A stretch of 64,000 nt of DNA, taken from contig NZ_AJLE01000004.1 in NCBI RefSeq assembly GCF_000296775.1, positions 22,521 through 86,520 on the forward strand, in the 5' to 3' direction. The stretch comes from Sulfurovum sp. AR (lineage in GTDB: Bacteria > Campylobacterota > Campylobacteria > Campylobacterales > Sulfurovaceae). A model generated the notes under the pieces. The model was not told the DNA's origin, searched no databases, and worked only from the letters and a program-made list of their open reading frames with translations. Made by a program: the position numbers and the translations under genes. This document shows, one piece after another, positions 1 to 6,351 of the stretch; the first letter of the stretch is position 1; each line of letters opens with the position of its first letter.

Positions 1-1
1 T

Positions 2-79
2 CCCTCTAAATCATTTCCACGATTATTAAAACAAATTCGGTCTGTTCCTATATTAATTTATAAGGAATTAAAAAAATGA
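2..79 (+). CDS. 3' end of an unidentified upstream gene (partial)
   Basis: The frame starting at base 2 is open for 25 codons and ends in a TGA at 77-79. That TGA overlaps the ATG of the next gene (76-78) as ATGA, the usual sign of translational coupling. The visible C-terminus (ending IYKELKK) is too short to identify. It is probably the previous gene of the same glycan operon. This is an inference from the overlap and the open frame only; the stretch could also be an ordinary 5' leader. Confidence 0.45.
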   Translation, partial: PSKSFPRLLKQIRSVPILIYKELKK

Positions 80-1305
80 ATCACAAAATCAAAGTCTTAT
101 TGCTTGATGGCCATACTATTCAGGTTCTGCCATTGGCAAAAGCACTGCGAAAAAAGAACTATCATGTTACAGCATTTTGTGAAGAGAAATTATCTTTTGG
201 TTGGGCATCAAGATACCCTCATGAAAAAGTACTGTGCCCAAGTGCTATCAATGAGACGGATACCTATCTGAATTTTCTGGAAAAATTTCTCAAAAAAAAC
301 AGATATGATGTAACAATACCTCTTTTTAATGATACTGCTGAACTTATGAGTGAAAATAAAAAGAGGTTTAGCGTATATACAAAGGTTGCCATACCTGATT
401 ATCATATTTTAATCCAGGGGCATGATAAAAACTTGACTATGAGTATTGCCAGGAAATTGAATATTCCGCATCCAAGAACAATGGATTTGGAAAAAAACTC
501 TCTTGAAGATGCTGTAGCATATTGCGGCCTTCCCTCATTAATTAAGCCAAATATCGCAGCCGGCGCAAGAGGTATCACAAGAGTAGATTCTTTGGATGAA
601 TTAAAATCAATTTATCAGGAGATACGAACTGAATTTGGACCATCAACTCTCCAGGAATTTATACCACAAACTGGATTTCAGTTTAAATGCCAGATGTTTA
701 GAGACAATGACGGCAGTTTAAAGGCATCAACTGTACAAAAAAAATATCGTTTTTTTCCTATAACTGGAGGTAGTACAAGTTGCAGTGAGATTGTAGATAG
801 GCTTGAGATTGTTGAATATTCAAAGCAAATACTTGATGAGATTAAGTGGACTGGTTTTGCTGATTTTGACTATATTCAAGATCCGCGTGACAATAAATAT
901 AAAATCATGGAAATTAATCCTCGGGTGCCAGCCTGTATTCGGTCCTGTTTTGAGTCGGGAACTGATTTTGCAGAAATGATTGTCCAGCAAGCTTTAGGAA
1001 AAAATGTTACATCTTATCAATCAACTCCCGGTATGATCTTGCGTTTTATGTCCTTGGACATCTTATGGTTTTTATTCAGCTCAAACAAAGAAAGGTTTGC
1101 AACTAAACCAAGTTGGTTCAAATTCTGGGGAAATAACATCTGCTATGAGGACGGAGCATGGGATGACCCACTGCCTATGTTTGCGGGGTTTATCCTTGGA
1201 ATAAAAAAATACCTTAATCCAAAATTTCGGAAGTCTAAGCTCTCATTTAAGAGAAAATCTTCAAATAATGATTTACAGGAGTACAGGTCATGTCAGAAAG
1301 TATAA
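76..1305 (+). CDS. ATP-grasp family ligase (carbamoyl-phosphate-synthase-like)
   Basis: This 409-residue protein has an ATP-grasp architecture. An N-terminal Rossmann-like domain covers about residues 1-110. An ATP-binding lysine follows in LIKPNIAAGARG (around residue 157), and the metal-binding motif EINPR sits near 279-283. Such enzymes join a carboxylate to an amine or thiol through an acyl-phosphate. Members in polysaccharide loci are thought to add amino-acid or similar substituents, but the substrate cannot be read here. The start has a good Shine-Dalgarno (AAGGAA) and overlaps the preceding frame as ATGA. The next gene begins inside its 3' end, so the two are probably co-translated. 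The neighbouring acyltransferase and deacetylase suggest glycan decoration. Confidence 0.8.
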   Translation: MNHKIKVLLLDGHTIQVLPLAKALRKKNYHVTAFCEEKLSFGWASRYPHEKVLCPSAINETDTYLNFLEKFLKKNRYDVTIPLFNDTAELMSENKKRFSVYTKVAIPDYHILIQGHDKNLTMSIARKLNIPHPRTMDLEKNSLEDAVAYCGLPSLIKPNIAAGARGITRVDSLDELKSIYQEIRTEFGPSTLQEFIPQTGFQFKCQMFRDNDGSLKASTVQKKYRFFPITGGSTSCSEIVDRLEIVEYSKQILDEIKWTGFADFDYIQDPRDNKYKIMEINPRVPACIRSCFESGTDFAEMIVQQALGKNVTSYQSTPGMILRFMSLDILWFLFSSNKERFATKPSWFKFWGNNICYEDGAWDDPLPMFAGFILGIKKYLNPKFRKSKLSFKRKSSNNDLQEYRSCQKV

Positions 1306-1871
1306 ATGATAAAAATTTAGAATTAGTACAAAAAACACAGATGAGTAATCACGAAAAATTGGGTATTATAATCAAATCAATATTTTCATTGCATTTTATA
1401 AAATCACTTATATCATCATTTGCTTATTATCTATTTGAACATGTTTACTGGAAGTTTGATATTACTACTAGGGGAGTTTATAGGGTTCATGCTACAACTT
1501 CTATACGCAATGCAAAAAATATTTCTCTTGGCTTTGATACACGAATTACGACGAATTGCATTATATGGGCAGGTAAAACATCTAAAATTACTATCGGTAA
1601 CAATGTATTGATCGGACCAGGAGTACAACTTCATGCATCAAATCACGGATATGCACTAGATAAAGGACCTATGACTTACCAGGAGAAAATGGAAAAAGAT
1701 ATCATACTTGGGAATGATGTTTGGATCGGGGGTAATAGTGTGATTACGGCTGGAGTTACATTGGCGGATGGTATTATTGTGGCAGCTGGTTCTACAGTAA
1801 CGAAAAGTTTTGATGAGAAAAATATTATTATCGGTGGTGTACCAGCAAAGAAAATTACACAAAGGAACTAA
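1290..1871 (+). CDS. Hexapeptide-repeat acyltransferase (WcaF/maltose acetyltransferase type)
   Basis: The 193-residue protein has a left-handed beta-helix of hexapeptide repeats from about residue 75 to 175 (for example IGNNVLIGPGVQL and GNDVWIGGNSVI). A conserved catalytic-type histidine occurs in HASNHGYA, and the C-terminus is the typical GGVPAKKI. Family members transfer acetyl or similar groups from acyl-CoA to sugars. The N-terminal ~70 residues are a less conserved, partly hydrophobic extension. The ATG at 1290 overlaps the ATP-grasp gene by 16 bases and has GGAG upstream. The deacetylase starts one base after its stop, so this is a tight operon for modifying a surface sugar; the acceptor is unknown. 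Confidence 0.82.
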   Translation: MSESINDKNLELVQKTQMSNHEKLGIIIKSIFSLHFIKSLISSFAYYLFEHVYWKFDITTRGVYRVHATTSIRNAKNISLGFDTRITTNCIIWAGKTSKITIGNNVLIGPGVQLHASNHGYALDKGPMTYQEKMEKDIILGNDVWIGGNSVITAGVTLADGIIVAAGSTVTKSFDEKNIIIGGVPAKKITQRN

Positions 1872-1872
1872 A

Positions 1873-2736
1873 ATGAATGTATTGACATTTGATATAGAAG
1901 ATTGGTTCCATGTTTTGGATAACCCATCAACAAAAACTGAAAAGCAGTGGGTACAACTTGAGTGTAGAATCCACCAGAATTTGGATAGAATTTTAGATAT
2001 TTTAAAAAAGCACAATCAAAAAGCCACTTTTTTCTGTATTGGATGGGTGGCAAGAAGGTATCCTACCATTGTTAAAAAGATTGACAATTACGGGCATGAA
2101 ATCGGCAGTCATTCAGACATGCATCAGCTCGCCTATGAGTTCAATAGAGAAGAGTTCAGGCAGGATCTTGAACAATCGATCAAGTCCATTGAAGATGTAG
2201 TCGGTAAAAAGGTAAGAGCATATAGAGCTCCTGGTTTTTCTCTCAAACATCAAAATAGTTGGATGCTTGAGGAGCTCAGCAAGCATGGTATTGAAATAGA
2301 CTGTTCGGTATTTCCTGCACGAAGAGCACATGGTGGTTTTAAAGAATTTGGTCATGCAGAACCGGCATATGTTGAAATAGATGGTGCTAGAATTAAAGAA
2401 TTTCCAATTAATCTTTACTCGTTATTCGGGAAAAATATTATTTTTTCCGGCGGTGGATATTTTAGATTGATCCCATATCCACTCATTAAATTCTTCATGA
2501 AAACATCCGATTATGTCATGGTCTATCTTCACCCAAGAGATTTTGATTATGATCAGCCAATGATAGAAGGGCTTTCAGCATTTAGAAGATTTAAATCTTA
2601 TGTTGGACTAAAAACTACATCCAATAAACTTGATAGATTACTTAATGATTTTGATTTTGTGGATTTACGTGAAGCAAATAAGAATATAGATTGGTCACAA
2701 GTCAAAACAATTAAACTTAATAGAAAAGACAAGTAA
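1873..2736 (+). CDS. Polysaccharide deacetylase (NodB domain, exosortase/EPS-associated type)
   Basis: I place the start at ATG 1873 (MNVLTFDIEDWFH), one base after the upstream stop and preceded by AAAGGA. An in-frame ATG at 1810 would add 21 unlikely residues inside the previous gene. The 287-residue protein shows the NodB metal-site pattern: FDIEDWFH (residues 6-13), ATFFCIGW, then EIGSHSDMHQ with the H-x-S-x-x-x-H metal ligands, RAPGFS, and HPRDFD near the C-terminus. These enzymes remove N-acetyl groups from polymeric or lipid-linked N-acetylhexosamines. The DIEDWFH start and long C-terminal part match the subgroup seen in exopolysaccharide/exosortase loci. The stop overlaps the next start (taATGg), so translation is coupled. 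Confidence 0.85.
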   Translation: MNVLTFDIEDWFHVLDNPSTKTEKQWVQLECRIHQNLDRILDILKKHNQKATFFCIGWVARRYPTIVKKIDNYGHEIGSHSDMHQLAYEFNREEFRQDLEQSIKSIEDVVGKKVRAYRAPGFSLKHQNSWMLEELSKHGIEIDCSVFPARRAHGGFKEFGHAEPAYVEIDGARIKEFPINLYSLFGKNIIFSGGGYFRLIPYPLIKFFMKTSDYVMVYLHPRDFDYDQPMIEGLSAFRRFKSYVGLKTTSNKLDRLLNDFDFVDLREANKNIDWSQVKTIKLNRKDK

Positions 2737-2960
2737 TGGCTGGAGTTAAAAAAATTATATCGCGTTATAATGTTCTGAATATTCAAAACAACGTGATGTA
2801 TGTAGCTAAAGGCTATGAAATTTATAAGAGTGATAATGAAGGAAAGAGTTGGGAGCTTGATGGCAGAGTAAGAGATAGTAAATATAGTATATGGGCAAAA
2901 AGTAGATTATTGGAGAGATTATTGGTTTTTTCAGAGGGGAAGTTTATAGAAAATTTATAG
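2736..2960 (+). pseudogene. Truncated Asp-box (BNR/sialidase-fold) protein fragment
   Basis: This 74-residue open frame overlaps the deacetylase stop. It contains one clear Asp-box, YKSDNEGKSWE (S-x-D-x-G-x-x-W), a turn motif repeated several times in beta-propellers of sialidase-like proteins. Proteins with this motif normally have several copies and hundreds of residues. Here the frame stops after one, and no continuation is seen before the insertion-sequence remnant at about 3054. I read it as the 5' remnant of a larger gene cut down by deletion near the IS. A functional short protein is possible but less likely. Confidence 0.55.
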
Positions 2961-3053
2961 GAATGGAGCATCAATGAGTCGATAAATTACCTCTGGTTTT
3001 ATCTAAGTATATTAGAGTTAGATCATCATTAAAGGAAAAAGTTAGGAGTATAA

Positions 3054-3241
3054 TGAACCCCAAAAACCATACCACTTAAAACAACTTTCTTATTCCAAAT
3101 GATAGAATATCAAATAAGAAAATTGTAGCATCTTAGCCTCATAATTGACTGGAGACATATATCCATTGGACGAATGAAGCCTCTATCTATTATAAAACAC
3201 CTCTATGTATCAAAGATAGCCCGATTAGCCTCAGCTCTTGC
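3054..3241 (-). mobile_element. Decayed IS3-family insertion sequence, transposase C-terminus and one end
   Basis: On the minus strand, 3241 down to about 3115 translates to the C-terminal signature of IS3-family OrfB integrases. The segments are ARAEANRAIFD, then FYNR, a TAG stop, then RLHSSNGYMSPVNYEAKM. Relative to an intact copy there is a one-base loss just after IFD and a nonsense codon where a lysine is expected (NRK). About 60 bases further on, the sequence ends in TGAACCCCAAAAACC (3054 onward), which resembles an IS3-type terminal repeat. No other part of the transposase was found, so only the 3' end survives. It abuts the stop of the glycosylphosphotransferase gene at 3243. Confidence 0.8.
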
Positions 3242-3242
3242 T

Positions 3243-4235
3243 TTAACGTCTTTTAAGGCGCTGATCAAATAAATTTAAGTAGATAGAGAACAACAATATA
3301 AACAGAATCAAAGAAAGAAAATCACCTGCATGACTTACCTGATATCCTATAATAGAAAATATCATTTGCATCATGGTCAAGATGATGACCGTATAACGGA
3401 TATCCCCTTTCACATTGAATAAGAAATGATGCATGTGATTTTTATCTGCATGAAATGGTGATATATGACGTTGCATGCGCCGTATCATTACGATAAATGT
3501 ATCCAAGACAGGCAGTGCTACAATAAACAAAATAGATATAGGCGTAATGTACTGAGTCGAGTATATACCTAAAATAGATATTACCATTCCTAACGAGAGT
3601 GAACCGCTATCACCCATAAATACTTTTGCAGGGTACCAATTAAACAACAAAAATGCGAAAAGAGTTACAATGAAGAATGACGATAAGGAAATGATAAGTT
3701 CATCATGATGTAGTAAACCTATAGCTAAGAAAGTAACAAGTATCACCATAGAGATAGATGCAGCCAACCCATCTAAACCATCCATTAAATTCAAGGCATT
3801 AGTGTAGCCTGCTATGGCAAAAAAGCTAAAAGGAAAAACCATCCAAGCTGGCAAGATGATTTCATATTCAAAATAAGTCCCTAAAGAATATATCGCAACA
3901 TCATTGATATATAATATGATTGAAGAAACAAAAATAAAGATAAATTTTATTATCGGTGAAATATTTTTTAGATCATCCCACACCCCTGCTATAAAGACCA
4001 TAACAATAGCCAGATAGATATAATAGTATGTTTTCAAATATTCAAGATCAAATAGTAATAAAGTAATAAATATAGCCAGAATAAAAGCAATACCTGCACC
4101 TCTTGGTATCGGTTTTTTGTGTACACTTCTTTCATTTGGAATATCTATCAATCCTACTTTCTGAGCAAAAAACATAAATATAGCTATACCTGCTAAAGAA
4201 GATAAAAAAATATAAACTAATAACAGTTCATTCAT
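3243..4235 (-). CDS. WecA/MraY-like undecaprenyl-phosphate glycosyl-1-phosphate transferase
   Basis: This 330-residue integral membrane protein has about ten hydrophobic helices. It carries the PNHAP-superfamily motifs: NALNLMDGLDGLAA (catalytic aspartates), FMGDSGSLSLG, and the cytoplasmic HADKNHMHH near the C-terminus. It would transfer a sugar-1-phosphate from a UDP-sugar to undecaprenyl phosphate, the first membrane step of glycan synthesis. I choose ATG 4235 over GTG 4241 because AAGGA lies seven bases before the ATG and too close to the GTG. A clear paralogue lies at 42218-43222. It is a single gene between the IS remnant and the riboswitch region, with its promoter side facing 4236-4370. 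Confidence 0.88.
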   Translation of the reverse strand: MNELLLVYIFLSSLAGIAIFMFFAQKVGLIDIPNERSVHKKPIPRGAGIAFILAIFITLLLFDLEYLKTYYYIYLAIVMVFIAGVWDDLKNISPIIKFIFIFVSSIILYINDVAIYSLGTYFEYEIILPAWMVFPFSFFAIAGYTNALNLMDGLDGLAASISMVILVTFLAIGLLHHDELIISLSSFFIVTLFAFLLFNWYPAKVFMGDSGSLSLGMVISILGIYSTQYITPISILFIVALPVLDTFIVMIRRMQRHISPFHADKNHMHHFLFNVKGDIRYTVIILTMMQMIFSIIGYQVSHAGDFLSLILFILLFSIYLNLFDQRLKRR

Positions 4236-4371
4236 AAACACATCCTTTACAATTAATGCTACTCCTAATAATACTATAAAATAGACATATCAAGCAATAT
4301 TCATACTAGTGAATTTATTCTTAAGATATTCATACAGTTCTATGAGTAATGTTTAAGTAATGCTCTTACAA

Positions 4372-4377
4372 TATAAT
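4372..4377 (+). promoter_or_regulatory. Likely -10 box (TATAAT) of the first riboswitch-lipoprotein transcript
   Basis: TATAAT at 4372-4377 lies about 20 bases before the first aptamer. The same block (taatgctcttacaaTATAAT here, taatactcttttaaTATAAT at 6111-6130) precedes the third aptamer, so it is conserved between the two loci. No good -35 box is seen, which is normal for Campylobacterota sigma-70 promoters. Transcription would begin near 4384. Confidence 0.6.
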
Positions 4378-4390
4378 TTTCATCAAGTTA

Positions 4391-4472
4391 GTGAAAAAAG
4401 CCAAACCTGTTGTGAAGTAGGGACGGAAAGCCAAGGGTCTCAATTTTAATGAGATAGCCAAGTTGCCTTTGT
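4391..4472 (+). promoter_or_regulatory. c-di-GMP-I (GEMM) riboswitch aptamer 1
   Basis: The segment carries the GEMM-I landmarks in order: GCCAAACC, a hairpin CCTGTT-GTGA-AGTAGG closed by a GNRA tetraloop, GGGACGGAAAGCCAAGGGTCT, a second hairpin (TCTCA/TGAGA), and ATAGCCAAGTTGCC. Together these are the conserved ligand-binding core and tetraloop receptor of the c-di-GMP-I class. It lies upstream of the lipoprotein at 4588. Just after it, CTTTG-ttcaata-CAAAG can form a hairpin using the 3' side of the closing stem, a plausible switch element. Ligand specificity (c-di-GMP versus cyclic AMP-GMP) cannot be decided by eye. Confidence 0.93.
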
Positions 4473-4542
4473 TCAATACAAAGTAATACTATAGAGTACT
4501 GTTTTTATATAAAACTCTTCTATGCCTTCACAATAAATCTTT

Positions 4543-4552
4543 CTTCACAACA
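4543..4552 (+). promoter_or_regulatory. Anti-aptamer segment in leader 1 (candidate expression platform)
   Basis: CTTCACAACA at 4543-4552 is the exact reverse complement of TGTTGTGAAG (4408-4417), the GNRA hairpin of the aptamer. A partial copy (CTTCACAA) lies at 4526-4533. The Shine-Dalgarno region GAAGAAGGAAA starts about 17 bases downstream. Pairing would destroy the tetraloop docking needed for ligand binding, so the two states should exclude each other. The second lipoprotein leader has the same arrangement (6311-6320). Confidence 0.55.
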
Positions 4553-4587
4553 AACACGTCATCAATCGAAGAAGGAAATTCAAACCA

Positions 4588-5685
4588 ATGTTTAGACTTA
4601 ACAATATCAAACAAAATTTACTTATCGTAGCTTTAGCAACATTTATTTCAGGTTGTGGTGGTGGTTCGACAACTACTTCAGAAGGAATAGCATCTACACC
4701 AGCTTTAAGTTCGAAAGCTATACAAGAAGGACAGGTGATAGATAGAGCTACAGGAAGAGGTCTAGCAAATGTCGAAGTAAATATCGAATCACATACGACA
4801 ACAACTGATGCAAATGGATTCTATAGACTAAATAATATAGCTGTAAATGACAATGCGGTAGTAAACTTTGAAAAAGATGGCTATCTCTTCGGTAGTACTA
4901 AGGTCCAGATAAAAGCATTATCTGGAGACAATACACCTTCTACGAATTACCTAGAGTATACGCTTGATACTTATAATACCCAATGGAGTTATGATAGCCA
5001 AGATGGATCTACTAGTGCTGCAGTTGAAATACCTGCAGGTACTATCCATACAGATGAATCAGAGAATGTCTATAATGGGGTTGTCTATAGTCGTTGGCTC
5101 TTTAAAGATACAATGACAGCTGAAGGACGAGATGCTTTTCCTGGTGCTTTTGAAGGAATGAACAACAATGGTATTGTTGTTCCATTTGTCTCCTATGGAC
5201 TTATGTCAGTAGAATTAAAAGATGAAAATGGTGCTTCACTAAGCTTATCAGAAAATATAACTTTAGCACTTCCTTCAGTCACAGGAACAACTGAAAATAT
5301 CCTTTCACTTTGGTACTATGATTATGATCAGGGGTTATGGATTGAAGACGGTTTTGCTGAACGGCAGTCAGACGGAACATATCTTGGGGAAATCTCACAC
5401 CCTGGAACATGGAGCCTGAGCCAACCCATTGAAGTAGAAGTCGGTATCTATCGTGGTTATATTCTCAATGTAGACGGATCTCCGATGAGTGACGCAAGAG
5501 TTTATGCAGTAGGAGATAACTGGATCAGCAGTGACCTCTCTACGGATCAGAATGGACAATTTGAGCTTGAAGTGATACCTGGTAACAATTTTCAGCTTTC
5601 AGCTTATAACTATAAAGATCAATATGAAGCTACATACAATGGTATAATGCCAATAATCGCTTCTGGAAATATTGTCGAAGGATAA
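4588..5685 (+). CDS. Surface lipoprotein with carboxypeptidase-regulatory-like domains, c-di-GMP riboswitch-controlled
   Basis: This 365-residue protein begins with a lipoprotein signal (ATFISGC, lipidated Cys23) followed by GGGS. An N-terminal CarboxypepD_reg/transthyretin-like domain covers about residues 45-110 (GQVIDRATGRGLANVEV, TDANGFYRLNNI). A middle domain contains WYYDYDQGLW and ISHPGTWSLSQP. A second regulatory-like domain at about 285-360 includes YRGYILNVDGSP. Such modules are structural, so an adhesin or cell-surface scaffold role is likely, but no ligand can be named. It is closely related to the C-terminal half of the 6352 gene, and the first ten residues are identical. The start has GAAGGA 11 bases upstream. 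It stands alone between the riboswitch leader and a hairpin at 5722. Confidence 0.85.
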   Translation: MFRLNNIKQNLLIVALATFISGCGGGSTTTSEGIASTPALSSKAIQEGQVIDRATGRGLANVEVNIESHTTTTDANGFYRLNNIAVNDNAVVNFEKDGYLFGSTKVQIKALSGDNTPSTNYLEYTLDTYNTQWSYDSQDGSTSAAVEIPAGTIHTDESENVYNGVVYSRWLFKDTMTAEGRDAFPGAFEGMNNNGIVVPFVSYGLMSVELKDENGASLSLSENITLALPSVTGTTENILSLWYYDYDQGLWIEDGFAERQSDGTYLGEISHPGTWSLSQPIEVEVGIYRGYILNVDGSPMSDARVYAVGDNWISSDLSTDQNGQFELEVIPGNNFQLSAYNYKDQYEATYNGIMPIIASGNIVEG

Positions 5686-5721
5686 AATAGTCTTTTCTTT
5701 ACATACAATAAACATTTAATA

Positions 5722-5757
5722 TGGAGAAGCACACATAGTTTCTCCGTAGTTTAATTC
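5722..5757 (+). terminator. Candidate terminator after the first lipoprotein gene
   Basis: GGAGAA (5723-5728) and TTCTCC (5740-5745) can form a short hairpin, followed by a moderately T-rich GTAGTTTAATTCTT. It lies 37 bases past the stop. The stem is short and the T-tract broken, so this is a weak call. Confidence 0.4.
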
Positions 5758-5878
5758 TTCTATATTCACTATCATTTAACATTGATCTCAAAGTCTAAGA
5801 TGATAATTCATCAATTTAATTGATTATAAACATATATTTTAATTTTATATTATTTTCAGTTTAATTATGTATTATTCC

Positions 5879-6024
5879 GATACGACTATGATTTAAGGTA
5901 TTACTTAATCATAAGTTTCAGAAATAAAAGTATTAGGCCAAACCTGTTGTGAAGCAGGGACGGAAAGCTTCAGGTCTTTTGAAAAGAAGATAGCTGGGTT
6001 GCATTTATTTAAAATAGTCGTATC
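5879..6024 (+). repeat. 11-bp inverted repeat flanking aptamer 2
   Basis: GATACGACTAT (5879-5889) and ATAGTCGTATC (6014-6024) are perfect inverse copies on either side of aptamer 2. Just inside the left arm, TATGATTtAAG (5886-5896) can pair with CTTAATCATA (5903-5912) with one bulged base. The outer stem would enclose the whole aptamer in an RNA and competes with the inner hairpin. It could close the aptamer or stabilise a small RNA. Confidence 0.6.
5932..6005 (+). promoter_or_regulatory. c-di-GMP-I (GEMM) riboswitch aptamer 2 (no gene of its own)
   Basis: It has the same core as aptamer 1: GCCAAACC, CCTGTT-GTGA-AGCAGG, GGGACGGAAAGC, CAGGTCTT/GAAGATAGC and TGGGTTGC. It differs from the others at AGCTTCAGG (versus AGCCAAGGG), with a compensating TAGCTGGG (versus TAGCCAAG or TAGCCTAG). 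This keeps the tertiary-pairing logic and argues that the aptamer is still functional. No open reading frame lies between it and aptamer 3. It sits inside an 11-bp perfect inverted repeat (5879-5889 and 6014-6024). Confidence 0.9.
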
Positions 6025-6124
6025 TCTTATGATCAATTTAAATAAATTATAACTTTTAACTAAAGTTTATAATCCTAATCTTATATACAGTCCAGTGGGT
6101 AATATTGAAGTAATACTCTTTTAA

Positions 6125-6130
6125 TATAAT
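6125..6130 (+). promoter_or_regulatory. Likely -10 box (TATAAT) before aptamer 3
   Basis: TATAAT at 6125-6130 lies about 20 bases upstream of aptamer 3, in a block matching the one before aptamer 1 (see 4372). If used, the second lipoprotein has its own promoter, and aptamer 2 would be transcribed separately or in a longer tandem transcript. Confidence 0.58.
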
Positions 6131-6143
6131 GCCCATCAAGTTA

Positions 6144-6226
6144 GGGAGAAAAGCCAAACCTGTTGTGAAGCAGGGACGGAAAGCCAAGGGTCTCATAATA
6201 ATACTGAGATAGCCTAGTTGCCTTTG
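6144..6226 (+). promoter_or_regulatory. c-di-GMP-I (GEMM) riboswitch aptamer 3
   Basis: The landmarks are GCCAAACC, a CCTGTT-GTGA-AGCAGG hairpin with GNRA loop, GGGACGGAAAGCCAAGGGTCT, TCTCA/TGAGA, and ATAGCCTAGTTGCC. It lies about 125 bases upstream of the 6352 lipoprotein. As in aptamer 1, it is followed by CTTTG-taacata-CAAAG, an alternative hairpin that would take up the 3' closing strand. Similarity to aptamer 1 extends through the promoter, the aptamer and the leader end, so the whole control region was duplicated with the gene. Confidence 0.93.
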
Positions 6227-6310
6227 TAACATACAAAGTAATGCTATATTATAGTGGTTTATACCGTTCTTCAAAGAAAAATATTTTCTATTTACTTCAT
6301 AACAAATTTT

Positions 6311-6320
6311 CTTCACAACA
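6311..6320 (+). promoter_or_regulatory. Anti-aptamer segment in leader 3 (candidate expression platform)
   Basis: CTTCACAACA at 6311-6320 is exactly complementary to TGTTGTGAAG at 6161-6170 in aptamer 3. A near copy (CTTCATAACA) lies at 6295-6304. The ribosome-binding site AGAAGGA follows within about 15 bases. Spacing and order match leader 1, although the sequence between has drifted. Confidence 0.55.
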
Positions 6321-6351
6321 ACACGTTCATAAAAGAAGGAAAATTTAAACA

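Noticed and set aside
1810..1872. Longer start of the polysaccharide deacetylase at 1810
   Set aside because: It would overlap the acyltransferase by 62 bases and add residues unlike the family; ATG 1873 begins the NodB motif directly.
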